Below are positions 9,241 through 16,895 of a stretch of 51,396 nt of DNA, piece by piece. Source of the stretch: CAZWHE01 sp964633825 (GTDB lineage: Bacteria; Planctomycetota; B15-G4; CAYZWU01). The DNA is taken from the NCBI GenBank assembly GCA_964633825.1, contig CAZWHE010000008.1, forward strand, positions 1 through 51,396, read 5' to 3'. The notes below the pieces were generated by a model, which ran no database searches, was not told where the DNA came from, and worked only from the letters and a program-made list of their open reading frames with translations. Numbering within the stretch: position 1 is the first letter of the stretch; each line of letters opens with the position of its first letter. The position numbers were made by a program, and so were the translations under genes.

Positions 9241-9277
9241 TAAAAAGAAATCCCGGGGTCTCTTGATCCCGGGATTT
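9241..9277 (-). terminator. Rho-independent terminator after dsrP
   Basis: A perfect 10-bp stem: AAATCCCGGG (9248-9257) pairs with CCCGGGATTT (9268-9277) around a 10-base loop. On the minus strand it is followed directly by CTTTTTA. It lies about 50 bases past the dsrP stop, so it should close the dsrMKJOP transcript and separate it from the tetrapyrrole genes. Confidence 0.8.
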
Positions 9278-9328
9278 ACACCGGCGAACGGCGGCTGATT
9301 GACCGCGGTCTTAACCTCAAAGCGTCAA

Positions 9329-10486
9329 TCAGCCGGCCGTCTCCTCCTTGACGGAGACGCCGATCTTGTAAAGAATTGTGAGGATCAGGAATCCCACGGC
9401 ATAGACGCCGAGGGTAATGGCGATTTCAGGCCCTGTCGGCATATACTCGGTGTACGCGCCCACGGCGTTCGGCACGAAGCCCGTCACCACCATTCCCATT
9501 CCCTTGTCGATCCAGATGGATGCGAAGACCATGACGCAGATCAAGGCGAGCACGCCCTCCTTCGCGCGGACCTTGGAACTGAGAAGGAGCAGGATGGCGA
9601 GCACGGCAAGGCCCGAGGATGTCCACATCCAGGGAAGGAGCTTGCCCTCGCCGCCGTGTCCGAAATAGAGGTAATCGAAGTGGTGCAGGTGATGGGGCAT
9701 GTCGCTGTAGTAGACGGTGAAGAACTCGAGCAGAATGAAGAAGACGTTGATGATCATGCCGTACGTGAGAATCACGGCGAGCTTCTGGATCGCGTCCTTT
9801 CCGGGATCGAACTTGGTGAACTTCCTGACGACGAGGCAGAGGATGATGAGAAGCGCGGGACCGGACGCGAAGGCCGAGGCGAGAAATCGTGGCGCCAAAA
9901 TGGCCGTGAGCCAGAAGGGCTTGGCCGAGAGACCGTTGTATATGAAGGCCGTGACCGTATGGATGCTGATCGCCCAGGGGATGGAGAGATAGATCACGGG
10001 CTTGATCCATCTGGGCGGCGCGATCCCCTTCTTCTCGGCGCTCAGAACGTTCCAGCCGATCACTATGTTGAGAAGGAGGTAGCCGTTCAGGACGATCATG
10101 TCCCAGAAGAGGATCGAGCTCGGCGTGGGATGAAAGACCATGTTGAGAGCACGCTGCGGCTGGCCGAGGTCGGCGATGATGAACATGAGGCACATGGCCA
10201 CGGACGACACGGCCAGGAACTCACCCAGGATGGTAATCCTCCCGAACGCCTTGTAGTTGTGCAGGTAATAGGGAAGAACGACCATGACCGCCGACGCGGC
10301 CACGCCGACGAGAAACGTGAACTGGGCGATGTAAAACCCCCAGGACACGTCCCGGCTCAGGCCCGTGATGCCCAGTCCATCCCTCAGCTGCTGCAGGTAG
10401 CACAAGCTCCCGGCCGCGCAGACGGCGAGCAGAAAAAAGATCCAGACCCAGTATTTCCTGGTTCCTGTGAGCGCCTTTTCAAACAT
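9329..10486 (-). CDS. dsrP: DsrP, NrfD/PsrC-family membrane quinol subunit of DsrMKJOP
   Basis: A 385-residue polytopic membrane protein of the NrfD/PsrC family, hydrophobic along almost all of its length. Family features include DVSWGFYIAQFTFLVG, DLGQPQRALNMVFHPTPSS and the terminal helices. In DsrMKJOP it is thought to exchange electrons with menaquinone and pass them to or from the periplasmic DsrO and DsrJ. GAGGT lies upstream of the ATG. It starts seven bases after dsrO, and a terminator follows it, so it is the last gene of this transcription unit. Confidence 0.93.
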   Translation of the reverse strand: MFEKALTGTRKYWVWIFFLLAVCAAGSLCYLQQLRDGLGITGLSRDVSWGFYIAQFTFLVGVAASAVMVVLPYYLHNYKAFGRITILGEFLAVSSVAMCLMFIIADLGQPQRALNMVFHPTPSSILFWDMIVLNGYLLLNIVIGWNVLSAEKKGIAPPRWIKPVIYLSIPWAISIHTVTAFIYNGLSAKPFWLTAILAPRFLASAFASGPALLIILCLVVRKFTKFDPGKDAIQKLAVILTYGMIINVFFILLEFFTVYYSDMPHHLHHFDYLYFGHGGEGKLLPWMWTSSGLAVLAILLLLSSKVRAKEGVLALICVMVFASIWIDKGMGMVVTGFVPNAVGAYTEYMPTGPEIAITLGVYAVGFLILTILYKIGVSVKEETAG

Positions 10487-10493
10487 GAGAACC

Positions 10494-11288
10494 TCACACG
10501 ATATAATAGACTTCGGGATCGGTACCGAGTCCCGGTTTACGGCGAATGGCGTGCTTCTTCCGGAGGAGATCCCTCATTTCCGATTCCTCCTTCCTCAGGT
10601 CGCCGAAGGCGAGGGCTTTTTCGGGACAGACCTCGACGCACTTCGGGACGAGGCCCTTGGCGAGCCTTTCAGCGCAGAAGTTGCATTTTTCCACGACCCC
10701 CTTCGTTCTCGTGGGGAAGTCGGGGCCGGTTTTTTCGATATATTTTCTGGGGTCCAACCAGTTGAAGCTTCTCGATCCGTAAGGACAGGCGGCGACACAA
10801 TACCGGCAGCCGATGCACCTGTGGAAATCCATGAGCACGATTCCGTCGACATCCCTCCGGAAGGTCGCCTGGGTGGGGCAGACCTTGACGCACGGCGGAT
10901 TGTCGCAGTGGTTGCAAAGAAGGGGAACGGGCCTCTTCTTGAGAGCGTCTTCGGTGTAGTCGTGCTGCTGCTCGGGGAAGGCGTTCTCGTAGGCTTCGGG
11001 CCAGATCCACTTGATCTCGTGGTTCGTATCGCTGCCGAAATCGGGAACGTTGTGCACCGCGTGGCAGGCCCGGAAACAGTCCCGGCACCCCTCGGTCGCC
11101 CTGCACTTTTTCATGTCAACGACCATGGCCCACCGCTTTTCGGAAAGAGCATGCGCCTCTTCCTTTTCCGAGGGCGACGGATCGGGTCTCCCCGCCCCCA
11201 CAAGGGAATGTACGACGGGCACACCGGAAAGACCCAGCGCACCGATCCCGGTGATTTTCAAGAAATCTCTCCTGTCGACGGCCATCAC
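10494..11288 (-). CDS. dsrO: DsrO, Tat-exported ferredoxin-like iron-sulfur subunit
   Basis: A 264-residue iron-sulfur protein. The N-terminus DRRDFLKITGIGALGL carries a twin-arginine motif and a hydrophobic stretch, so it is exported folded to the periplasm. Sixteen cysteines form four groups (CRATEGCRDCFRAC, CNHCDNPPCVKVC, CIGCRYCVAAC, and CNFC with KCVEVC), enough for up to four [4Fe-4S] clusters as in HybA-like proteins. It overlaps dsrJ by four bases (ATGA) and precedes dsrP, which anchors it. It transfers electrons between DsrJ and DsrP. Confidence 0.94.
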   Translation of the reverse strand: MMAVDRRDFLKITGIGALGLSGVPVVHSLVGAGRPDPSPSEKEEAHALSEKRWAMVVDMKKCRATEGCRDCFRACHAVHNVPDFGSDTNHEIKWIWPEAYENAFPEQQHDYTEDALKKRPVPLLCNHCDNPPCVKVCPTQATFRRDVDGIVLMDFHRCIGCRYCVAACPYGSRSFNWLDPRKYIEKTGPDFPTRTKGVVEKCNFCAERLAKGLVPKCVEVCPEKALAFGDLRKEESEMRDLLRKKHAIRRKPGLGTDPEVYYIV

Positions 11289-11689
11289 ATGCCCTCCATC
11301 TCATTGTTTTCGATGTGGCAGTCCCAGCAGTAGGGCTCGACACCGAGAAAATCGTGACACTCGTTGCAGAAACGCTCCCTCTCGGGATGACACCTCAGAC
11401 AGGTGTTGGTCAGGCTCATCTCCATGGGAGTCTTGTCCGGCCACATCCTGATCCCGCCTTCCGGGTAGGTGACGTAGCGCTCTCCTTCGCGCACCACCAG
11501 ATCCCGCCATTCGTCGAGGAGATCCATGTGCACGGCTTTCATGTTCGGCGCCACGCATTGGCCCGTCCCGGGTTTCTCGACAGCGGGCGCATGGCCCGCG
11601 TCCCCCCAGGCCGCGTTGTACCAAACCGGAAAGAGCAGCAGGCCGAAGAAGACGATCAATCCGATGATGATTTTGCCGCCGTCATACAT
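11285..11689 (-). CDS. dsrJ: DsrJ, triheme cytochrome c subunit
   Basis: A 134-residue protein with one N-terminal hydrophobic segment (KIIIGLIVFFGLLLFPVWY), acting as signal or anchor, and exactly three CXXCH heme sites near the C-terminus (CLRCH, CNECH, CWDCH). This is the known layout of the periplasmic triheme DsrJ. Its start overlaps the dsrK stop by eight bases and its own stop overlaps the dsrO start, so the genes are translationally coupled. A GGAGG ribosome site lies inside the end of dsrK. Presence of J and O together marks the complete five-subunit complex, not the shorter DsrMK form. Confidence 0.94.
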   Translation of the reverse strand: MYDGGKIIIGLIVFFGLLLFPVWYNAAWGDAGHAPAVEKPGTGQCVAPNMKAVHMDLLDEWRDLVVREGERYVTYPEGGIRMWPDKTPMEMSLTNTCLRCHPERERFCNECHDFLGVEPYCWDCHIENNEMEGM

Positions 11690-13361
11690 TTTCCACGCCC
11701 TCCTTTGCTTCAGTTGGTGCGCCCCTTTCTGCGGCGGGTTGATCCTCCTCCCCGGGGGAGTTATCCGCTCCGCCGAAGGGTTCGCCTCTGAAATCCCCCG
11801 CTCTCTTTTCGCCCTTCATGACGAGGGCGTTTCCCACGAGCTCGTGAACGGCGCCGACCTCCACACCGGGAACCCAGTAGTCCATCAGGGCGGGAAGGGT
11901 CGCCTTGTCGATCGCGCAGATGCACGAGAGGAGGTTGACGCCGTGCTTGTCGTGGACGTACTTGACGGCGTTCGCCCGGGGCAGGCCCCCTCTCAGCCGC
12001 ATCTCGAGGTTTTCCTCCGTGCCCACGCCGGAACCGCTTCCGCAGCAGAAGGTCTGCTCGCGGATCGTGTTCTCGGGCATGTCGTGGAAGTGGTTGCACA
12101 CGCTGTTAAGGATATAGCGCGGCTCGTCGAAGATCCCCATCGCCCTCGCCGTGTTGCACGAGTCGTGGAAGGTCACTTTCCAGCGGTCGTTCCGCGAGGG
12201 ATCGAGCTCGACCTTGCCATGCTTGATCAGGTCGGCCGTGAACTCGCAGATGTGGACCATCTTCGTCGACTTCGCGTTCGTGAACTTCGTTCCCGTGATC
12301 GGCGAAACGGGGAGATCGAGAAAGTCGGCCGGGCCGTTCATCGTGTCCATGTACTGGTGGAGAACGCGCCACATGTGCCCGCACTCGCCGCCGATGATCC
12401 ACTTGACGCCGAGCCTCCGCGCCTCGGCGTAGATCTTGGAGTTGAGCTTCTTGATCATCTCGTGCGAATGGAAGAGGCCGAAGTTCCCACCCTCGGAGGC
12501 GAAGGTGCTGAACGTGTAGTCGAGACCGATCTCGTGAAAGAGGGCGAGGTACCCGAGAAAGCCGAAGTAGTGAGGATCGCCGAAGTAGTCCGCCGAGGGC
12601 ACGACAAAGAGGATCTCGGCTCCCTTCTTGTTGATCGGCGCTTCCACCTTGACGCCCGTCAGGTCCTCGAGGTCGTCCACGGCGAAATCGACGGAATCCT
12701 TGAAACCGTGCGGCTGAATTCCGAGGTGATTGCCCGTGCGAAAACAGTTCTTGGCGGGCGTGCAGATCCAGTCGATGCTGACTCCGATGAGGTTGAGAAG
12801 CTCCCGGCCGATCATGGTGATCTCGGCCGTGTCGATCCCGTAGGGGCAGAAGACGGAGCAGCGGCGGCACTCGGTGCACTGATAGAAGTAGGAGAACCAC
12901 TCCTTGATCACGTCGACGGTCAGCTCCCGGCCGCCGGCCAGCCTGCCCAGGATCTTGCCCGCTTTCGTGAAGTCGTTCCTGTAGACCGAACGGAGCAGCT
13001 CGGCCCGCATGACGGGCATGTTCTTGGGATCGCCCGAGCCGATGAAGTAGTGGCACTTGTCGGCGCAGACCCCGCACCGGACGCAGATGTCCATGAAGAC
13101 CTTGAGGGAACGGAATTTTTCGAGCCGCTCCTTCAGCCCGTTGAGGACGATCTCCTTCCAGTTATCGGGGAGCTTCCAATCCTCTTCGAGGGGATTCCAC
13201 TCTCTCGGATTCGGAAGATCGAGATACTCGAGGGCGTTCTTTTTCGCCGCATAGTTGAAGCTGCCCTTCTTGATCTCGACGGCCGGATTCATCCACCCCT
13301 TCCGTGGCGGGCGAAAGTCGACCCGGGCCATCTCCTCCGCTTTCGGCAGGTTGTCGGACAT
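11682..13361 (-). CDS. dsrK: DsrK, HdrD-like catalytic iron-sulfur subunit
   Basis: A 559-residue cytoplasmic subunit related to heterodisulfide reductase HdrD. Two ferredoxin motifs are seen: C93-C96-C99-C103 (CVRCGVCADKC) and C162-C165-C168-C172 (CTECRRCSVFCP). Two cysteine-rich CCG-type regions follow (GGECGHMW near 325 and TFCCGSGSGVG near 455), which hold the noncubane cluster that reduces disulfides or trisulfides. By family the substrate is the DsrC trisulfide made by DsrAB. AAAGGAG lies just before the ATG. It follows dsrM by three bases. The extreme C-terminus is a short acidic and Pro-rich tail. Confidence 0.95.
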   Translation of the reverse strand: MSDNLPKAEEMARVDFRPPRKGWMNPAVEIKKGSFNYAAKKNALEYLDLPNPREWNPLEEDWKLPDNWKEIVLNGLKERLEKFRSLKVFMDICVRCGVCADKCHYFIGSGDPKNMPVMRAELLRSVYRNDFTKAGKILGRLAGGRELTVDVIKEWFSYFYQCTECRRCSVFCPYGIDTAEITMIGRELLNLIGVSIDWICTPAKNCFRTGNHLGIQPHGFKDSVDFAVDDLEDLTGVKVEAPINKKGAEILFVVPSADYFGDPHYFGFLGYLALFHEIGLDYTFSTFASEGGNFGLFHSHEMIKKLNSKIYAEARRLGVKWIIGGECGHMWRVLHQYMDTMNGPADFLDLPVSPITGTKFTNAKSTKMVHICEFTADLIKHGKVELDPSRNDRWKVTFHDSCNTARAMGIFDEPRYILNSVCNHFHDMPENTIREQTFCCGSGSGVGTEENLEMRLRGGLPRANAVKYVHDKHGVNLLSCICAIDKATLPALMDYWVPGVEVGAVHELVGNALVMKGEKRAGDFRGEPFGGADNSPGEEDQPAAERGAPTEAKEGVENV

Positions 13362-13364
13362 GGG

Positions 13365-14381
13365 TTACTCCTTTTCCAACGGCAGTCCGGCCGCTTTCAT
13401 CACGTCCCGGAAATCCTCCTCGTACTCCTCGTAGGTGTGGACTTTCACGTCCGGGTTCCAGGGGTTGATGTGTCTGCGCATACGGTTGCTGTTCGCGAGG
13501 TTTCTCGTGGGGCTGAGGAAAACCCCGCCCATATGCATCAGCTTGCTGAACGGAAAATAGGCGAGCAGCACGCTGACGAGAAAAATGTGGACGTAGAAAA
13601 CAGAGAAATTCCCTTCGGGAACGTAAGGGCTCAGGGTGACGAGCCCCATGGCCAGCTTCTTCACCTCCACAACGTCGACCTTGTAGCAGTAACGCATCAT
13701 GATCCCGGAAACAACAACGCCCAGGATGAGATAGAGGGCGAAGTAATCCGCCGGGAGAGAGATGTAACGAATCCGGCTGTCGAACACCCTCCGGAGGAGG
13801 ATGAATCCCAGGCCGGCCAGGATGAAGGCGTTGGTCAGATAGAAGACGGGCACGGCGAGCTGGAAGATGCCGTCCACGTTCTGCACGAAACAGAGCCAGG
13901 CGGGCATGGGCTCTATAAAGAACCGGAAATGCCGGAGCAGGATGATCAGAAAGGACCAGTGGAAAGCCAGGGCCGCCAGCCAGAGGATCTTTTCTCCGCC
14001 GTAGGTAATCGCCGGCCGAGGAACGGCCGAAATCGCCGCCGGCCCCTCCCTCATTTCGGCTTTGGTGTTCCTGAAGAGGGAACGGAAAAAGCAGACCTCG
14101 AGGAACATCCTCACCACGACACCGAAGAAGCCGGACGGGTTGTCGAACCTGCTCTGCTTGATCCAGGGAAGAGATTTCTGCTGGCCGCACGTTGCCGTGA
14201 TGCGAAAAGGCACGGGCGCGCCCGCCCAACCCAGGATGCGGTTGAAAACACCGAAAACAAAGACAATGAACGCCGCATAGGGTATGACGATCCCGAAGAC
14301 ACTATCGAGACCGACCTCCGCTCCGGCCAAAGCCAGGAAGACGAGAACGGCGACAGCAAAGAGGGATAAAAAGATGCCCAT
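13365..14381 (-). CDS. dsrM: DsrM, NarI-like diheme cytochrome b subunit
   Basis: A membrane protein of 338 residues related to NarI and HdrE, which takes electrons from menaquinol through b hemes and hands them to DsrK. Hydrophobic helices lie near the N-terminus (IFLSLFAVAVLVFLALAG), at about 30-55, 115-135, 160-180 and 230-260. The frame is open further upstream, but AAGGAGGAG sits eight bases before the ATG at 14381, which decides this start and removes a 41-residue polar leader. It follows the RsbRD-N-type gene by 38 bases and starts the dsrMKJOP block. Confidence 0.93.
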   Translation of the reverse strand: MGIFLSLFAVAVLVFLALAGAEVGLDSVFGIVIPYAAFIVFVFGVFNRILGWAGAPVPFRITATCGQQKSLPWIKQSRFDNPSGFFGVVVRMFLEVCFFRSLFRNTKAEMREGPAAISAVPRPAITYGGEKILWLAALAFHWSFLIILLRHFRFFIEPMPAWLCFVQNVDGIFQLAVPVFYLTNAFILAGLGFILLRRVFDSRIRYISLPADYFALYLILGVVVSGIMMRYCYKVDVVEVKKLAMGLVTLSPYVPEGNFSVFYVHIFLVSVLLAYFPFSKLMHMGGVFLSPTRNLANSNRMRRHINPWNPDVKVHTYEEYEEDFRDVMKAAGLPLEKE

Positions 14382-14419
14382 TGAGGATCTCCTCCTTAAC
14401 GTATCCGGCGCATTGCCGT

Positions 14420-14914
14420 TTATTCCGAGCTCTTTTTCATATTCAGCCGGCTGTCGTTCACACCGGCTTCCCGGGTCTTGATTTCGAAGATCTTTTCCCG
14501 GCACTCCATATAGAGATCGAAAGCCGACAGGACCACCCGGTCGATGCGGGATTCGAGCTCCAGCAAATCTTCCGGAACACGGCCGCCCGTGATCTCGCTC
14601 TTCAGCTCCTCGCGAAGAGCTTCTTTGAGAAGAAGGACAAAGGCGACGGCCTTGGAAGGGGAAAAGTCCTGGACAGCCCTGATCCGGATGATCTTGTCGA
14701 GGGAGATCCGAATCCGATCGGGATTCATCTCTCCCAGGAGCTCGTCATACAGGGCTTCCGTTTCCCCGATGACCGAATGTCCCACGGGATTGTGGAACCG
14801 GTCCTTCTCCGCTTTGAGAAACCGGGACGTGTCCGGCGGATAAGTATCAAGGATCAGGTCGGACCACCTCTTCAGGATGGCTTTTTTTTTCCGTGACAGC
14901 AGCTCTACCAGCAT
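14420..14914 (-). CDS. RsbRD N-terminal-domain-like protein
   Basis: A 164-residue helical, soluble protein (ELLSRKKKAILKRWSDLILDTYP at the start, then HNPVGHSVIGETEALYDELLGEM). The W at position 17, the NPVGHSVI segment and the overall length fit the RsbRD N-terminal domain family (RsbT co-antagonist type), which senses signals in stressosome and two-component proteins. Proteins of this kind are known immediately upstream of dsrM in other sulfate reducers. No kinase or STAS domain is attached. Its place between hemA and dsrM suggests a dedicated regulator or assembly factor of the complex; that role is inferred. Confidence 0.7.
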   Translation of the reverse strand: MLVELLSRKKKAILKRWSDLILDTYPPDTSRFLKAEKDRFHNPVGHSVIGETEALYDELLGEMNPDRIRISLDKIIRIRAVQDFSPSKAVAFVLLLKEALREELKSEITGGRVPEDLLELESRIDRVVLSAFDLYMECREKIFEIKTREAGVNDSRLNMKKSSE

Positions 14915-14924
14915 GGCAACTCGA

Positions 14925-16385
14925 TCACTCTCCGGGTTCCGCGTTCGCCCGGGAACAGGAGATGGAGTGTTCGGTTCGAATTCCTTTTTTATTGCATCTC
15001 TTTGTATGTCCCGGCACGTCTTCCTCCGGCGGACATCGGTTATCCGCCGGATTTTGGATATCCGCCGGATTTCGGTTGTCGAGAAAAGACCTGACCGGAA
15101 CCTTCAACAGCCGCTCCACGAGAACACGAGAGAAATTTTCGATCTCCTCGCGGTCGGCGCCGTTGGTGCGGTCCGCCGCTTCTTCGAGACATTTCCGCCT
15201 GATTCTGTCGTATTCCTTGGCCAGGTTCGCAACACCCGGATCGAAGGCGGAATCGATCCAGATCCTGAAGGAAGCCACCTTGTCTTCCACAAGATTTTCG
15301 GCGGCGGGCAGGTTGGCTTCCCTTCCCTTTTCCTGTCTGCCGATGAAGGCCTTCAGGTCTTCGAGATCGGCGATTTTGATCGATTCGGGCAAGCCACCCG
15401 TAACCTCAACGTCGCGGGGCATGGCCATATCCACGACCAGGTTCGGACAGCGTTCATTGACCTTCAGGCTCGTCTCGAGAGCCCCGGCCTTGATCACGAA
15501 CCCCGGGGCGCCGGTGCAGGTCACGAGTCCGCGGCACCTGGCGAGCAGGCCGGGAACATCGTCGAGCCCGAACCCTTCGCCGCCGAAGAGATCGGCCATC
15601 TTGGCCGCTTTGGCCGGCGTTCTGTTGGCGAAAAGCAGGTTTTTCCACCCCGCCGAGGCGAGACCTTCCGCCACGATCCGGGCGCTCTCGTTCACGCCGA
15701 TAATGAGGACCCGATCGGTTTTGTCGAGACGCTCCTTGACGAGATGTACGGCGGCGCCGGCCACGGAATACCGACCCTTCCCCAGGCCGGTCCGGCTGCG
15801 CACCGCTTTTCCGGCGCGGAAAGCCATGTGGAACAGCTTGTGGAGCACTTTTCCGGCCCCGCGTGCGCTGCAAGCCGCACTGTATGCTTCCTTGACCTGG
15901 CCCCGGACCTGGTGCTCGCCGAGAACAACGGAATCGAGACCCGAGATAACGCGGAAGAGATGGCGGGCCACGGTGCTTCCGTGGCGGACATAGAAGAGCT
16001 TCCTCGCGCCGGCGATTTCGGCCTCCCGGCCGGCGATTTCGGCCGCGAGGCCGGCTGTTTCGGCCGCGAGGCCGGCTGTTTCGACACCCTTGTGCCGTCT
16101 GAAAAATTCACACACAGCCCCGAACGGGTCGGCATGGCCGCCGGCGCCCGAATCCTTTTCGAGGAGCATATAGAACTCGAGACGGTTGCACGTCGAAAGA
16201 ACGACGATCTCCCTGACTCCGGGAATGGTCTTGAAAAGCTTCACAGCCGGAACGAGATCGCCCCGTCCGATCTGGAAGGGTTCTCTCTCCGACAGGGCGG
16301 CGGATCTGTGGCTGATGCCGCAGACCGACAGAACGCCGGGAAAGCTTTCTCCTTGGTTCCGGGAATGTGCAGAGTCGTTGGTCAT
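14925..16385 (-). CDS. hemA: glutamyl-tRNA reductase
   Basis: HemA reduces glutamyl-tRNA to glutamate-1-semialdehyde with NADPH, the committed step of tetrapyrrole synthesis. The 486-residue form shows ISHRSAALSERE, the catalytic cysteine at about C66 (LSTCNRLEFY), GEHQVRGQVKEAY, the NADPH site VLIIGVNESARIVAEGL and a C-terminal dimerisation region. The frame is open upstream to 16592, but the ATG at 16385 with GGAGAG before it starts the conserved fold. Two in-frame tandem arrays interrupt it: a 7-residue unit (AETAGLA-like, residues about 101-126) and a 6-residue unit (NPADIQ-like) near the C-terminus. At 486 residues it exceeds the usual 420-450. It lies inside the dsr block, between dsrC and dsrM. 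Confidence 0.94.
   Translation of the reverse strand: MTNDSAHSRNQGESFPGVLSVCGISHRSAALSEREPFQIGRGDLVPAVKLFKTIPGVREIVVLSTCNRLEFYMLLEKDSGAGGHADPFGAVCEFFRRHKGVETAGLAAETAGLAAEIAGREAEIAGARKLFYVRHGSTVARHLFRVISGLDSVVLGEHQVRGQVKEAYSAACSARGAGKVLHKLFHMAFRAGKAVRSRTGLGKGRYSVAGAAVHLVKERLDKTDRVLIIGVNESARIVAEGLASAGWKNLLFANRTPAKAAKMADLFGGEGFGLDDVPGLLARCRGLVTCTGAPGFVIKAGALETSLKVNERCPNLVVDMAMPRDVEVTGGLPESIKIADLEDLKAFIGRQEKGREANLPAAENLVEDKVASFRIWIDSAFDPGVANLAKEYDRIRRKCLEEAADRTNGADREEIENFSRVLVERLLKVPVRSFLDNRNPADIQNPADNRCPPEEDVPGHTKRCNKKGIRTEHSISCSRANAEPGE
15038..15073. repeat. 18-bp tandem repeat at the 3' end of hemA (2 copies)
   Basis: GGTTATCCGCCGGATTTT (15038-15055) is followed by GGATATCCGCCGGATTTC (15056-15073). 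Each unit holds the inverted repeat ATCCGCCGGAT, and the array keeps the frame, giving NPADNR and NPADIQ in HemA. It lies beyond the conserved core. Confidence 0.75.
16008..16082. repeat. 21-bp tandem repeat inside hemA (3.6 copies)
   Basis: Units start at 16008, 16029, 16050 and 16071. Each opens with GCCGGC(G/T)(A/G)TTTC and closes with GGCCGCGAG or GGCCTCCCG. It keeps the hemA frame, giving a 7-residue Ala-rich unit. The opening block is the same as in the qmoB and cobA/hemD arrays. Confidence 0.85.
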
Positions 16386-16442
16386 GAGAGCGGATCTCTC
16401 CAACTGAGTGGCCCCGAACAGACGAGACTCCTGCAGGAGCCC

Positions 16443-16466
16443 CGGGCGCCCGGTTCCGGGCGCCCG
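16443..16466 (-). other. strong GC hairpin after dsrC
   Basis: CGGGCGCCCGG (16443-16453) pairs perfectly with CCGGGCGCCCG (16456-16466) around two bases. A 12-base palindrome, CTCCTGCAGGAG, lies next to it at 16428-16439. The pair sits between the dsrC stop (16516) and the hemA start (16385). There is no T tract, so it is more likely an mRNA 3'-protecting or processing structure than a terminator. Confidence 0.6.
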
Positions 16467-16515
16467 TTCAGGCCGCCATCCCGCGCCGCATATTTGCGCC
16501 GCTTCGTGCGCAAGA

Positions 16516-16839
16516 TCAAACGCAGCCCGTCGGCTTGGCCAGGCCGGCCACCTTGCAGGCGCCCTTGGCGGGGCCGGAAGGGAAAAGCTCATAGATCTTC
16601 TTGAGCGGGAATCCCGTCTCTTTACAGAGCTTCCGGATCATGGGAGCAATGCCGAACTGCTGGTAGTAGTCACGCAGGTAGTTGACAAGCTTCCAGTGCT
16701 CGTCGGTGAGACCGCCTTCGGCAATTCCCTCGGTGGTGGCCAGCGCCGCCGCAACTTCTTGATTCCATTTCTCGGGTTCCTGGATGAACCCATCTTCGTC
16801 GACTTCGATACTGATACTTCCGTGCTCAAAAATAGCCAT
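16516..16839 (-). CDS. dsrC: DsrC, sulfur-carrier protein
   Basis: A 107-residue protein with the canonical DsrC C-terminus: two cysteines ten residues apart (about C95 and C106) with the second one penultimate (ACKVAGLAKPTGCV). Such a protein can receive sulfite sulfur from DsrAB as a trisulfide and be reduced again by DsrK. GFPLKKIYELFPSGP is the usual helix before the arm. An in-frame TTG three codons upstream is possible, but it sits on the ribosome site (GGGAGA), so the ATG at 16839 is preferred. A strong GC hairpin follows the gene. Confidence 0.95.
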   Translation of the reverse strand: MAIFEHGSISIEVDEDGFIQEPEKWNQEVAAALATTEGIAEGGLTDEHWKLVNYLRDYYQQFGIAPMIRKLCKETGFPLKKIYELFPSGPAKGACKVAGLAKPTGCV

Positions 16840-16895
16840 TTTCAGCAATCTCCCTTCAAAACGAACTTCCTAAAAAGAGAATGATCATAAAAGAA

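Noticed and set aside
11526..14369. A 947-codon open frame on the plus strand across dsrM, dsrK and dsrJ
   Set aside because: It lies antisense to three well-supported genes and has the His-, Arg- and Asp-rich composition typical of the complementary strand of GC-rich coding DNA. No family resemblance.
16386..16592. Longer N-terminus for hemA
   Set aside because: The extension covers the dsrC hairpin region and has low-complexity, non-family sequence; ATG 16385 has a ribosome site.
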